Assembly: GCF_017581965.1 (NCBI RefSeq)
Contig: NZ_JAGEVF010000011.1
Coordinates: 86,026 to 150,025 of the forward strand
Length of the DNA: 64,000 nucleotides
Direction of reading: 5' to 3'
DNA from: Winogradskyella pelagia
GTDB taxonomy: Bacteria; Bacteroidota; Bacteroidia; Flavobacteriales; Flavobacteriaceae
Shown: piece by piece, positions 1 to 8,352 of the stretch
How the letters are laid out: each line of letters begins with the position of its first letter
Position numbering within the stretch: the first letter of the stretch is position 1
Translations under genes and position numbers: made by a program
Notes under the pieces: model-generated
Told to the model about the DNA's origin: nothing
Database searches by the model: none
Seen by the model: the letters and a program-made list of their open reading frames with translations, nothing else

Positions 1-485
1 TGATTATTGCTTTGACCTTTGCTGGGCGAATTGCCTCTGGTATTGGTGCCGAATTAGGTTCCATGCGTGTCACAGAACAGATTGATGCCATGGAAGTTTC
101 AGGCACCAATCCATTTAAATATTTGGTAGTTACACGCATATTTGCCACTACCCTTATGCTTCCTATTTTAGTCATTATTGGTGATGCAATCGCTCTATAC
201 GGCTCCTATATCATAGAAAACATTAAAGGTGATATATCGTTTAGGCTTTATTTCAACAAGGCTCTAAATGCTCTTGCTTTTAGCGATATTGTTCCCGCAA
301 CCCTTAAGACCTTTTTCTTTGGTTTTGCCATTGGTTTGGTTGGATGTTTTAAAGGATATAATTGTGAAAAAGGAACTGTTGGTGTAGGTATAGCCGCAAA
401 TTCAGCTGTTGTCTTTGCCTCGATGCTTCTCTTTATCCTAGATTTTATCGCAGTATTTATAACTGATATCTTTTTTGAAATCTAA
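1..485 (+). CDS. mlaE: MlaE-family ABC transporter permease, 5' end outside the window
   Basis: Inner-membrane permease of an Mla/MCE phospholipid transport system. The frame is open to the left edge (codons read from base 3), so about 160 C-terminal residues are seen of a family usually near 250. The visible part starts in the conserved AGR-IASGIGAELGSMRVTEQIDAME block, which is diagnostic of the MlaE family, and continues through about three hydrophobic segments to the stop. A TTG at 12 could be called as a start, but it lies inside the conserved block and is not the real one. The gene ends 3 bases before the ATPase gene and is followed by an MCE protein, the usual permease-ATPase-MlaD order. 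Confidence 0.9.
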   Translation, partial: IIALTFAGRIASGIGAELGSMRVTEQIDAMEVSGTNPFKYLVVTRIFATTLMLPILVIIGDAIALYGSYIIENIKGDISFRLYFNKALNALAFSDIVPATLKTFFFGFAIGLVGCFKGYNCEKGTVGVGIAANSAVVFASMLLFILDFIAVFITDIFFEI

Positions 486-488
486 GCT

Positions 489-1271
489 ATGAAAACACAG
501 AAGCAACATATTTCAAAATCACACGATGTAAAGGCGTCACTACCAATTCTTAAAATTGAAAATTTAAAGAAAACCTTTGGACAAAACGAGGTATTAAAAG
601 GCTTCAATTTAGAACTCTATGAAGGCGAAAATCTAGTTATCATGGGTAAATCTGGTAGCGGTAAATCGGTAATGATAAAATGTCTCATTGGTTTGATGGA
701 AGCGGACTCTGGCTATATAGAAATCATGGGGCATGATTTAATGGCATTGAATCGTGCAGAATTGGATGAGCTAAGAACAGAGGTAGGTTTCTTATTTCAA
801 GGCAGTGCTTTATACGATTCTATGACCGTTAGGGAAAACTTGGAGTTTCCGCTTAGACGCCATAAACACAAATTTGGTATTGTTGACGAAACAACACCTT
901 TGGTTGAAGAGGCACTTGAAAATGTGGGTTTGTTAGATGCAATCAACCTAATGCCTGCTGAACTCTCTGGTGGCATGAAGCGACGTATCGCCTTAGCAAG
1001 AACATTAATTTTAAAACCAAAAATAATCCTATATGATGAGCCTACTAGTGGCCTAGACCCTATTACATCAAAAGAGATAATAGAACTCATGCGTAACATT
1101 CAAAAGCAATACAAAACCTCATCCTTAATTATTACACATGATGTAGATTGCGCACGAGTTGTGGCAGAACGTATGATTTTACTGGTAGATGGGATTAATT
1201 ACGCTGAGGGTACCTTTAATGATTTGGCAGCCTCTAAAGACAAGAAAATTAAGGCGTTTTTTAAACAGTAA
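489..1271 (+). CDS. mlaF: MlaF-type ABC transporter ATP-binding protein
   Basis: Cytoplasmic ATPase expected to energise the permease encoded just upstream in lipid transport between inner and outer membranes. The 260-residue protein has a Walker A motif (GKSGSGKS, about residues 54-61), an ABC signature (LSGGMKRR), a Walker B/D-loop (LYDEPTSGLDP) and a switch histidine in the ITHD motif. A variable, polar N-terminal extension of about 20 residues precedes the domain. Spacing to both neighbours is 3 and 9 bases, so the three genes should be one transcript. Assignment to the Mla branch rests on gene order as well as on the signature Met in LSGGMKRR, which is common in this branch. Confidence 0.92.
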   Translation: MKTQKQHISKSHDVKASLPILKIENLKKTFGQNEVLKGFNLELYEGENLVIMGKSGSGKSVMIKCLIGLMEADSGYIEIMGHDLMALNRAELDELRTEVGFLFQGSALYDSMTVRENLEFPLRRHKHKFGIVDETTPLVEEALENVGLLDAINLMPAELSGGMKRRIALARTLILKPKIILYDEPTSGLDPITSKEIIELMRNIQKQYKTSSLIITHDVDCARVVAERMILLVDGINYAEGTFNDLAASKDKKIKAFFKQ

Positions 1272-1280
1272 AACCTTGAA

Positions 1281-2273
1281 ATGATGAAAAAAACACGAAG
1301 TGAAAAATTAAAATTAGGTGCTTTTATGACCATTGGCCTATTAATTTTTATAGTAGCTATATACTTCATTGGCCAGAGGCAAAACCTATTTGCAAAGACC
1401 TTTCTTTTAAGTTCTAATTTTACTAACGTTAATGGGTTGGTCCCAGGAAATAATGTCCGTTACTCGGGCATAAACGTAGGAACAGTGAAACGCATTCAAA
1501 TGGTAAATGATTCCGTGATTCACGTAGAAATGGTCATTGATGAAAAAATGACAAATCATATTAAAACAGATGCTATTGCCACTATTGGCACTGATGGTTT
1601 GGTTGGTAATGTTATTGTAAATATCATCCCGGGAGATTCTGGTAAAACTACAGTAAATGATGGAAGTTTTATTGCTTCTTACACTAAAATTGGTACTGAT
1701 GAAATGCTCAATACATTGAGCAGTACCAATGAAAATGCGGCGCTACTTATTTCTAAATTACTCAATATCACCAATGAAATTACGGATGGCAAGGGCACCT
1801 TAGGTATGTTGATAACAGATTCTACCTTATCACAAAACCTCAAAGAAACTGTAAACTACCTCAAAAGAACAAGTGTAGAAGCTCACAAATCCGTTAAAGA
1901 ACTTAACAAGCTCATTTTGTCTGTAAACTTTGACAATAGTGTGGCAGGTGTAATTTTAAATGACACTATTGAGGCCCAAAACGTAAGAAAAATTATTGCT
2001 AATCTTAACAAATCGACCGATGACATTAAAATAGTTATGGATAATTTAAACGCCACCTTAGAACAGCTAAAAAACGGTGAAGGCGTTATTAATTACCTGT
2101 CAACAGACAAGGAATTAGTCAATCAACTTCAAGAGATTATGTTTAATATCGACGAAGGTACTACCAAGTTCAATGAAAATATGGAAGCTTTAAAACATAG
2201 TGTTTTGACTCGTGGCTACTTTAGAAAATTAGAAAAAGAAAAGAGAAAAGCAGAAGAAGAGAAAAAGAATTAA
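1281..2273 (+). CDS. MlaD/MCE-domain substrate-binding protein
   Basis: Periplasmic lipid-binding component of the Mla/MCE system, anchored by one N-terminal membrane helix (about residues 13-30). The MCE domain follows at about 36-115, with the typical pattern of NVNGLVPGNNVRYSGINVGTV. The C-terminal 200 residues are predicted to be largely helical, as in longer MCE proteins that build tunnels or stacks, and finish in a strongly charged Lys/Glu tail. It is 330 residues, longer than the 180-residue E. coli MlaD. Start at the first of two adjacent ATGs. It converges on the cyclase gene at 2287 with only 13 bases between stops. Confidence 0.88.
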   Translation: MMKKTRSEKLKLGAFMTIGLLIFIVAIYFIGQRQNLFAKTFLLSSNFTNVNGLVPGNNVRYSGINVGTVKRIQMVNDSVIHVEMVIDEKMTNHIKTDAIATIGTDGLVGNVIVNIIPGDSGKTTVNDGSFIASYTKIGTDEMLNTLSSTNENAALLISKLLNITNEITDGKGTLGMLITDSTLSQNLKETVNYLKRTSVEAHKSVKELNKLILSVNFDNSVAGVILNDTIEAQNVRKIIANLNKSTDDIKIVMDNLNATLEQLKNGEGVINYLSTDKELVNQLQEIMFNIDEGTTKFNENMEALKHSVLTRGYFRKLEKEKRKAEEEKKN

Positions 2274-2286
2274 ATTTTAGATATGA

Positions 2287-4095
2287 TTAAGTTAACTTCT
2301 TTGAATTAACAAAATACATTCTGAGCTGGCCTTTATTTTTAACATCCAATTCTCCCCTATATTCACATTCAAAATGATCTTTAATTTTAGTGTAGGTGGC
2401 TTCACTAATATTTATCTTGTTAATTTGAGATGAAGATTCCATACGTGAGGCAATATTTACCGCATCTCCCCAAATATCATAAGCAAACTTCTTAGTACCC
2501 ACAACACCAGCAACTACAGGTCCGGAATTAATTCCAATACGGATATCAAAATTAAAGTCTTCACTGCCATTACTCTTTACAGAATTAATAAAATCAATCA
2601 TCTCTAGTGCAGCACTAGCAATATCATAAGCATGATTTTTATTAGGACGTGGTAAGCCTGAGGCACACATATAAGCATCTCCAATGGTCTTTATCTTCTC
2701 GAGGTTATATTTTTCAATAATTTTGTCAAACTCAGAAAAATAAAATCCGATAGTTTTTACCACTTTTTCGGGTGTTAATTTTTCGGAATACGATGTGAAT
2801 CCTTTAAAATCAGAAAATAAAATAGTAACTTCTTCATAGCGTTTAGCATCTACTTTTCCTGATAATTTAAGCTCATTTGCCGTTTGTTCTGGTAAAATAT
2901 TGAGTAGCAATTCATCAGACCTATTTCTTTCTGCCTCAATGAGCTTTTTAGATTTACTAATGAATATGGTTCTTCTATAAAGGCCAAAGGCCAACAACCC
3001 TATAAGTAACAAACAAATGGCAGTTGCTAGTACAATAACCTGCTGTTTTTTTTCTCTCTCTGCTGATAAGTCTAATAAGTTTTGCTTTTTCTGCAGTTCT
3101 GCCTCTCTAGTTTGTTTGGCCAATTTCTGAGCTACTGTAATATTTTTTACGCTATCTCTATACCTAATATGGCTTTTGTAGAGGTCTAATGCAAGGCCAT
3201 TTTCTGTTTTAGCTTCAGCAATTTCAGATAGCTTTAAATAGGCCTCGCTAATCTGATCTTTAAGTCCGTTTTGCTGAGCCATATCTAGACTATTTTGTGC
3301 ATAAAAATTAGCCGTATCGTAGTCACCTTTTACCAAGAAAATGTCAGACATATATGCTAAATAGGAACTTATCGCATAATAATCGCCCAACTCAGCCAAA
3401 AGAACCATAGCTTCATTAATATTACTTTCAGCAAGTTTGGTCTGTCTTTTTTGAGCATAGGCAAGACCTTTATTCCCTAAGTTATATGCAATTCCAAGTT
3501 TATTATTTAGCTCATTAAATATTTTCCCTGATTGTTCAAAATAATACAATGCAGAATCGGGTTGACCGAGATTGAGATTATATTCGTCACCAAGGTTTTC
3601 CAGAGCTGAAGCGTAAACCAACTTATTTGGAAGATCTTCAAGTACTTTTATAGCCTTTCTATAATATCCAATGGTGTTTTCTTTGTTATCCATTACAGAA
3701 TACACACCTGCAATGGCTATATAACTTGCTCCGAGCAGCTCTTGTTTTTTTGACGAATCAGCAATTTTGACCCCTTCTAGATAGGTCTGTAGCGCAAGGC
3801 TTAAATCTCCTTTTCGTGTTAAGGAATTTCCTTTTTGAAGCAAAGCTTGGAGCTGGTCATCGATTGAATTTTGAGACCTTGCCAATTGAAGTAATTTTTC
3901 ACTGTATTTAAGTCCCTTATCAATATCAGGAGAATATTGGGCCAATTTACCTAATACATCCAATTCTTCCTCAACACTAAGACTCTTGGTTAGATAAATC
4001 TGTTCTAGACTATCTGCCTTAGTTTTATTCTGAGCAGTTAGAACAGCAAAGACTAAACAAATTACTACTGTTGTAGCAATCTTCTTTAGATTCAT
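2287..4095 (-). CDS. TPR sensor class III adenylate cyclase
   Basis: Predicted membrane-bound nucleotide cyclase with an exported sensory region. A signal peptide (residues 1-21) is followed by about six tetratricopeptide repeats (about 45-315), a coiled-coil stretch, one membrane helix (about 353-373) and a cytoplasmic class III cyclase domain (about 420-600). Catalytic features visible: metal-binding Asp429 (FSDF) and Asp473 (IGDAY), purine-binding Lys469 with Asp540 (AYDIWGDAVN), plus Asn547 and Arg551. The Lys/Asp pair is the ATP-type signature, so cAMP is the likely product; this is inferred, not shown. It lies 18 bases downstream of a small exported protein gene, and the two probably form an operon. 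Confidence 0.88.
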   Translation of the reverse strand: MNLKKIATTVVICLVFAVLTAQNKTKADSLEQIYLTKSLSVEEELDVLGKLAQYSPDIDKGLKYSEKLLQLARSQNSIDDQLQALLQKGNSLTRKGDLSLALQTYLEGVKIADSSKKQELLGASYIAIAGVYSVMDNKENTIGYYRKAIKVLEDLPNKLVYASALENLGDEYNLNLGQPDSALYYFEQSGKIFNELNNKLGIAYNLGNKGLAYAQKRQTKLAESNINEAMVLLAELGDYYAISSYLAYMSDIFLVKGDYDTANFYAQNSLDMAQQNGLKDQISEAYLKLSEIAEAKTENGLALDLYKSHIRYRDSVKNITVAQKLAKQTREAELQKKQNLLDLSAEREKKQQVIVLATAICLLLIGLLAFGLYRRTIFISKSKKLIEAERNRSDELLLNILPEQTANELKLSGKVDAKRYEEVTILFSDFKGFTSYSEKLTPEKVVKTIGFYFSEFDKIIEKYNLEKIKTIGDAYMCASGLPRPNKNHAYDIASAALEMIDFINSVKSNGSEDFNFDIRIGINSGPVVAGVVGTKKFAYDIWGDAVNIASRMESSSQINKINISEATYTKIKDHFECEYRGELDVKNKGQLRMYFVNSKKLT

Positions 4096-4113
4096 AACTT
4101 AAAAAGTTAAACT

Positions 4114-4614
4114 TTAGTTTTTAGTGCCTACTTTGATTTTTGGATCTATCTTAAAAGTATCTCGACCATTATTGATATTAAAATAGATACTGTATTTATA
4201 ATCGGGCTTATCTTTTGTGCTATACAGAATTTTACTCTCAACGACTTTATGAGGGTTAACTTCTGTAAGCCTTCCGTAATTCGTTCTTTTTCTAAAAATC
4301 CTTGAATCGTTTTCCCCTTGAATTTTCGCTATATCAACTCTTGTACGACCAGAACTTGTTGACATACCTTCCCAAACAATGTTGTCGTCTACAGTTGCAG
4401 GAACAGTAAAGTTCTCTAAATTATCCCAAGCTTCCAAAACTTCACCACTTCTAGAATATTCTGCTTTAAGCGAACATGACGCCAGAGGGGTTTCTGGATT
4501 AAAAGATTGTGTATCTACCATAAGTGTTATAGTAATGGTCTGTTGAGAATAAGCAAATAAGGAGAAAACCAATGCAATAGCAATAGCATACTCTTTTTTA
4601 AAGAAGGATTCCAT
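4114..4614 (-). CDS. Exported protein of unknown function next to the TPR cyclase
   Basis: Not recognised as a named family. The 166-residue protein starts with a charged N-terminus and a hydrophobic signal peptide ending near a SQQ site (about residues 1-24), then a mature region rich in beta-type sequence and polar residues without a lipobox. A start 12 codons further upstream is possible but would put a poor, hydrophilic extension before the signal peptide, so the inner ATG at 4614 is preferred. It precedes the cyclase gene by 18 bases on the same strand, and since the cyclase has an exported TPR region the two products could meet in the periplasm. That partnership is inference. Confidence 0.6.
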   Translation of the reverse strand: MESFFKKEYAIAIALVFSLFAYSQQTITITLMVDTQSFNPETPLASCSLKAEYSRSGEVLEAWDNLENFTVPATVDDNIVWEGMSTSSGRTRVDIAKIQGENDSRIFRKRTNYGRLTEVNPHKVVESKILYSTKDKPDYKYSIYFNINNGRDTFKIDPKIKVGTKN

Positions 4615-4852
4615 GAGGGTTTTGTGGTTTGTTAGGTTAATTAATAGCAATAATAGTTACAAGATAGCGAAAAGAATGTTAACGATGGTTTTAGTGTAAG
4701 ACCCTTCAATACCTTCAAATTTTGATATTTTAGGCTTTAACATCTATTGGGAAGTACTATTATTCTTTTGTTAAAGCACCTCATAAATTTTATAAAACAC
4801 TAAATATCATTATATTAATTAAGAACAAAAAGTAAAATCAAAAAATTAACCT

Positions 4853-4999
4853 ATGAAGCTGATAAAGAAAAAAAATGAAAAACGAAGAGATTATATCTTT
4901 CAAAAAGATAGACTAACTATTCTAGGAGCAAGATTTGTTTCTAGTGTTCTAGTTTTATTAATAGTAGCTGTAGCATCTACTTATTTCGATTTAGTATAA
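4853..4999 (+). CDS. Small single-pass membrane protein, 48 residues
   Basis: A short ORF with a strongly basic N-terminal third (MKLIKKKNEKRR...) followed by one hydrophobic segment of about 20 residues (about 23-43) and a short tail ending FDLV. This basic-then-hydrophobic pattern predicts a single-pass inner-membrane protein with a cytoplasmic N-terminus. It is followed 21 bases later by a strong intrinsic terminator, which supports a real transcription unit here. No homologue is recognised. Confidence 0.5.
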   Translation: MKLIKKKNEKRRDYIFQKDRLTILGARFVSSVLVLLIVAVASTYFDLV

Positions 5000-5020
5000 T
5001 CACATTCAACACCTTATACA

Positions 5021-5048
5021 AAACCGGTTTAGCGCCGGTTTTTTTTTA
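5021..5048 (+). terminator. Rho-independent terminator, probably bidirectional
   Basis: A stem AAACCGG/CCGGTTT with a 7-base loop is followed by a run of T on the plus strand (to 5047), ending the small gene at 4853-4999. Read on the minus strand the same hairpin is followed by TTTTG and could also end the gene whose stop lies at 5055. Confidence 0.8.
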
Positions 5049-5054
5049 TATCAA

Positions 5055-5969
5055 TTATAACCTTTCAAACAACTCATTTGTTACCAAATCAGTTGCCTTA
5101 AACTTAGTGCGTTCTAGTCGATTCTTTCTCAACCAATCTAAAAAGGATTGTATTTTATCTAAATCCATTTCTCCCCAAGAATCAGGCTTACCATAACTTG
5201 GTGAGGTCATGATTTGACTTTTTACTAAATCTACATACTTATCAGCCTTAGAAACATATAAATCCAATATTTGAGCAGCGCTTTCCACATGGCTTATTGC
5301 GTATTGAAAACCTCTTTTAGTAGCTCGTAAAAAAGAACGACAAACTTCTTGTTGTTCCTCTAGTTGAGATTGTGAAGTCATAATTACTGGAGAGTAACCA
5401 TAAGGTATTCCATAATCTGACATTCTAAATAAATTAAGTTCAATCCCTTGGGCTTCAGCTTCAACGCCTTCCCAATTGACAAAAATCCAAGTTGCATCAG
5501 CTTTACCATTAAGTAGGGTATTCCAAATCCCTAATTTTTCAGGATACTTTAAAATGATATCGCCCTTACCTTTATCATTCTTTATCATCTGCTGTACAAT
5601 CTTATCTTCATATCTTGCTTTATATGAAGCATAAATATGATTATCTAAGTCTTTTGGTCTTTTAATGCCTCTTGACTTTAACGCACAAATTGCACTTATA
5701 TCTTCTTGAAAAATAGTAGCAATAGCTATGGCATCAAAAGGATTAGCCTTTGTACGGTAACTAACCAAGGTTTCCATTGGGCATAAGGCAAAATGCACAA
5801 GCCCGAGTTCCACTTTTTTTGCTGGAGTCATGGCATAATTATCTTCTTCTGTGGAAATTATGTGAAGATTTAAGTCCTCTTCCTCATAAAACCCAAGATG
5901 TTTTGCTACAAAAAAACCTGTATGATTCGTATTTGGCCTCCAATCTAAGGCGAGTTTAAGAGTTTCCAT
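5055..5969 (-). CDS. NMT1/THI5-like (SsuA/ThiY-type) substrate-binding-fold protein without signal peptide
   Basis: Member of the NMT1/THI5-like periplasmic-binding-protein fold, recognised by the N-terminal strand pattern ALDWRPNTNHTGFFVAKHLGFYEEEDLNL and by the later ATWIFVNWEGVEAEAQGI region. Relatives bind pyrimidine precursors of thiamine or other small ligands for ABC uptake. The 304-residue product starts MET-LKLALDW directly at the mature fold, with no signal peptide or lipobox, and no permease or ATPase gene is adjacent. The longest ORF would begin at 6185 inside msrB, but a promoter-like CAAATATA at 5994-6001 lies just upstream of the ATG at 5969, supporting the shorter start. Ligand unknown; a THI5-like enzymatic role is possible but unproven. 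Confidence 0.72.
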   Translation of the reverse strand: METLKLALDWRPNTNHTGFFVAKHLGFYEEEDLNLHIISTEEDNYAMTPAKKVELGLVHFALCPMETLVSYRTKANPFDAIAIATIFQEDISAICALKSRGIKRPKDLDNHIYASYKARYEDKIVQQMIKNDKGKGDIILKYPEKLGIWNTLLNGKADATWIFVNWEGVEAEAQGIELNLFRMSDYGIPYGYSPVIMTSQSQLEEQQEVCRSFLRATKRGFQYAISHVESAAQILDLYVSKADKYVDLVKSQIMTSPSYGKPDSWGEMDLDKIQSFLDWLRKNRLERTKFKATDLVTNELFERL

Positions 5970-5993
5970 GTTTAGCTTTTCTTTCAATACATT

Positions 5994-6021
5994 CAAATAT
6001 AAAAACTTGCAGCGTTTCAAA
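5994..6021 (-). promoter_or_regulatory. Bacteroidota-type promoter for the NMT1/THI5-like gene
   Basis: On the minus strand TATATTTG (5994-6001) matches the -7 consensus TAnnTTTG exactly, and TTTG at 6018-6021 lies 16 bases upstream as a -33 element. The predicted transcript begins about 20 bases before the ATG at 5969 and downstream of the longer ORF start. Confidence 0.45.
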
Positions 6022-6141
6022 GCAATACATTCTGTGAGAGGATGGACAATCTCGATTAAAATCACATTATTTTTTATGATTTTCTTAGTAAGGACATACC
6101 TCTTAATTCGACTATTTTTACAATAAAATGAAAAAGAACAT

Positions 6142-6603
6142 ATGTTAACTTGGAAAGACGTTATCAACTTCGCTGTCAATGGCAATCCAACACCAGATAA
6201 GCGCGTTGAAAAAACAGAAGAAGAATGGAAATCTCAACTTACCCCTGAGCAGTTCAGAATTACAAGATTAAAGGGGACTGAACGACCTCATAGTGGAGAT
6301 TTATGCAGTATTTATGATGCTGGTAAATACAATTGCATTTGCTGTGATACGCCATTATTTGATTCTAGTATTAAGTTTAGCTCCGGAACTGGCTGGCCTA
6401 GTTTTACACAGCCAATAAAAGAAAATGCTATCAAATACGAAAGAGATAGCTCATTTGGTATGGTTAGGGTTGAAGTTATGTGCAACACTTGCGATGGACA
6501 TTTAGGGCATGTTTTCTCAGACGGTCCAGAACCAAGTGGCTTACGCTACTGCATAAATTCTGAGTCTATGACATTACAAAAAGAGGTAAATCATGATAAC
6601 TAA
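6142..6603 (+). CDS. msrB: Peptide-methionine (R)-S-oxide reductase
   Basis: Repairs the R-epimer of methionine sulfoxide in proteins. The 153-residue protein carries the zinc-binding pairs Cys65/Cys68 and Cys114/Cys117, the substrate-pocket motif GTGWPSF (82-88) and the catalytic Cys137 in RYCINS. No signal peptide is present, so it acts in the cytoplasm. It shares 11 bases with the start of msrA, which indicates translational coupling, and heads a probable five-gene operon reaching 9081. Confidence 0.95.
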   Translation: MLTWKDVINFAVNGNPTPDKRVEKTEEEWKSQLTPEQFRITRLKGTERPHSGDLCSIYDAGKYNCICCDTPLFDSSIKFSSGTGWPSFTQPIKENAIKYERDSSFGMVRVEVMCNTCDGHLGHVFSDGPEPSGLRYCINSESMTLQKEVNHDN

Positions 6604-7141
6604 AAAGATACGACAAGCTACAGTTGGTGGTGGATGCTTTTGGTGTACTGAGGCTGTTTTTCAAGAAGTCAAAGGCGTTGAATCGGTTGTATCTGGATAT
6701 TCCGGAGGACAGGTTCCAGGACATCCTACTTATAGGGAAATATGTTCTGGATTAACAGGGCATGCCGAAGTGATACAAATAACCTATGATGCAAATATTG
6801 TTTCCTACGAGGACCTGATAATCATTTTTATGACCACACACGATCCAACCACCTTAAATCGTCAAGGTGCTGATAGAGGAACACAATATCGTTCGGTTAT
6901 TTATTATCATAACCAAGAACAAAAAGAAATTGCAGAAGAGGTATGTAAAGCTGTAGCTCCATATTACGAAGAGCCAGTAGTAACAGAAATTAGTCCTTTA
7001 GATGTTTTTTACGAAGCAGAAAAAGAACATCAAGATTTTTACAAAAGTAATCCCAATCAAGGCTACTGTAATTATGTTATTACGCCTAAGTTGATGAAAC
7101 TTCGTAAACTACACTCTGATAAACTAAAAACTGCCGTTTAA
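6593..7141 (+). CDS. msrA: Peptide-methionine (S)-S-oxide reductase
   Basis: Repairs the S-epimer of methionine sulfoxide, complementing MsrB encoded just upstream. The family motif GGCFWCTEAVF is at residues 13-23 with catalytic Cys15; a second Cys18 follows, and a C-terminal NQGYCNYV segment holds a likely resolving cysteine. At 182 residues it is a normal-length MsrA without signal peptide. Its ATG lies inside the end of msrB (11-base overlap). Confidence 0.95.
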   Translation: MITKKIRQATVGGGCFWCTEAVFQEVKGVESVVSGYSGGQVPGHPTYREICSGLTGHAEVIQITYDANIVSYEDLIIIFMTTHDPTTLNRQGADRGTQYRSVIYYHNQEQKEIAEEVCKAVAPYYEEPVVTEISPLDVFYEAEKEHQDFYKSNPNQGYCNYVITPKLMKLRKLHSDKLKTAV

Positions 7142-7144
7142 GAC

Positions 7145-8095
7145 ATGACCTCCTTAGGACTTGGACTCGCAGCAATTGGTCGCCCAGACTATATCAATAT
7201 TAGAGCAACCAAGCCTTTAGATAAATCTAAAGTGGCCTTTAATGAAAAAGCGTTAGAAGTCTTAGATGAGGCCTACAATCTGGGAATACGCCATTTTGAT
7301 GTTGCCGCCTCCTATGGTTATGGCGAACAATTTTTATTAGATTGGATGTCAAGCCGTCAAAATAAGGATATTTCAATCTCAACAAAATGGGGATACACTT
7401 ATGTGGCCAATTGGGAAATTGGGTATTCTGGAAAACATGAAATCAAAGAACATTCTCTAAATAAGCTCAATGAACAGTGGCAATTCTCCAAACAGTTCTT
7501 GCCTCAACTAAATATTTATCAAATTCATTCTGCAACTTTAGATAGTGGTGTGCTTTCCAATACGGATGTACACAATAGGCTATTTGAATTAAAGCAAAAC
7601 CATGGCTTTAATATTGGAATCTCAACAAGTGGTGCAAACCAAGCAGAAATTATTGACGCAGCAATGTCCATTTACGTCGATGGTCAACCTTTGATTGATT
7701 CTTATCAAGTAACTTTTAATATACTAGAGCAAAGCACCTTAAAAACCCTGAGGCGATTAAGGGCCAATTCTAAAATCATAATAATAAAGGAAGCCTTGGC
7801 CAATGGTAGAATATTCCCATGGTATAAGTCCAAAAGGTATTCTGAAATCTATAATTTGCTGAAGCAATTATCAGATGATTATAAGGTTGGAATTGATGCC
7901 ATAGCCTTGCGCTATGTTATAGATAAAGTAGAGCCTAATTGGGTATTAAGTGGTGCTTCCAATGTAAATCAATTACGTTCTAATATGGATTGTTTAAAAA
8001 TTGAATTACCTTTAGAAGCCATTGAAATACTAAGTAAATTATCCTGTAACTCCAATGCATATTGGACAGAACGGAGTAACCTTACTTGGCATTAG
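7145..8095 (+). CDS. Aldo/keto reductase family oxidoreductase
   Basis: NADPH-dependent oxidoreductase of the aldo/keto reductase fold, substrate unknown. The catalytic residues of the family are visible in order: Asp in HFDVAASYGYGE with the Tyr, Lys in STKWGY, and His in YQIHSA. The N-terminus begins directly at the first beta strand (LGLGLAAIGRP). The 316-residue protein starts 3 bases after msrA, so it probably belongs to the same transcript. The C-terminal NADPH-binding region ends in the usual ALRYVIDK...VLSGASNVNQL helix pattern. Confidence 0.88.
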   Translation: MTSLGLGLAAIGRPDYINIRATKPLDKSKVAFNEKALEVLDEAYNLGIRHFDVAASYGYGEQFLLDWMSSRQNKDISISTKWGYTYVANWEIGYSGKHEIKEHSLNKLNEQWQFSKQFLPQLNIYQIHSATLDSGVLSNTDVHNRLFELKQNHGFNIGISTSGANQAEIIDAAMSIYVDGQPLIDSYQVTFNILEQSTLKTLRRLRANSKIIIIKEALANGRIFPWYKSKRYSEIYNLLKQLSDDYKVGIDAIALRYVIDKVEPNWVLSGASNVNQLRSNMDCLKIELPLEAIEILSKLSCNSNAYWTERSNLTWH

Positions 8096-8102
8096 AACTA
8101 CT

Positions 8103-8342
8103 ATGATTAAGTATTATATAATTGGTATTGCTATTTTAGTTGTTGCTATTATTGCAAATGCGACCGCTATTAAAATGGGCCTTAAAACCTGGTACGATTT
8201 TCTAGAAATTTTGGGTGATTCGGGAATAGGCGCATTTAAAAAGCTAAATATTTTCGATTATCTATGGCTTTTCATCGGTTACCCGCTAGTTTTAGGGTTT
8301 GGCTATTGGATTGGCCAAAAATTCTATGATTTACTCTTTTAA
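8103..8342 (+). CDS. Small membrane protein with two predicted helices
   Basis: A 79-residue protein of unknown function. A hydrophobic N-terminal helix (about residues 4-24) and a second one near the C-terminus (about 50-72) flank a polar, weakly charged middle part. The ATG at 8103 was chosen over one 16 codons upstream because that longer start would overlap the end of the preceding gene. It sits between the aldo/keto reductase and nitroreductase genes with gaps of 7 and 10 bases. Confidence 0.68.
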   Translation: MIKYYIIGIAILVVAIIANATAIKMGLKTWYDFLEILGDSGIGAFKKLNIFDYLWLFIGYPLVLGFGYWIGQKFYDLLF

Positions 8343-8352
8343 TTAATTTGAC

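Noticed and set aside
797..1099. Minus-strand ORF opposite mlaF
   Set aside because: It lies opposite the ATPase motifs, which fix the coding strand.
5970..6141. TPP riboswitch for the THI5-like gene
   Set aside because: No conserved CUGAGA-type core or suitable pairing was found in the 5' region.
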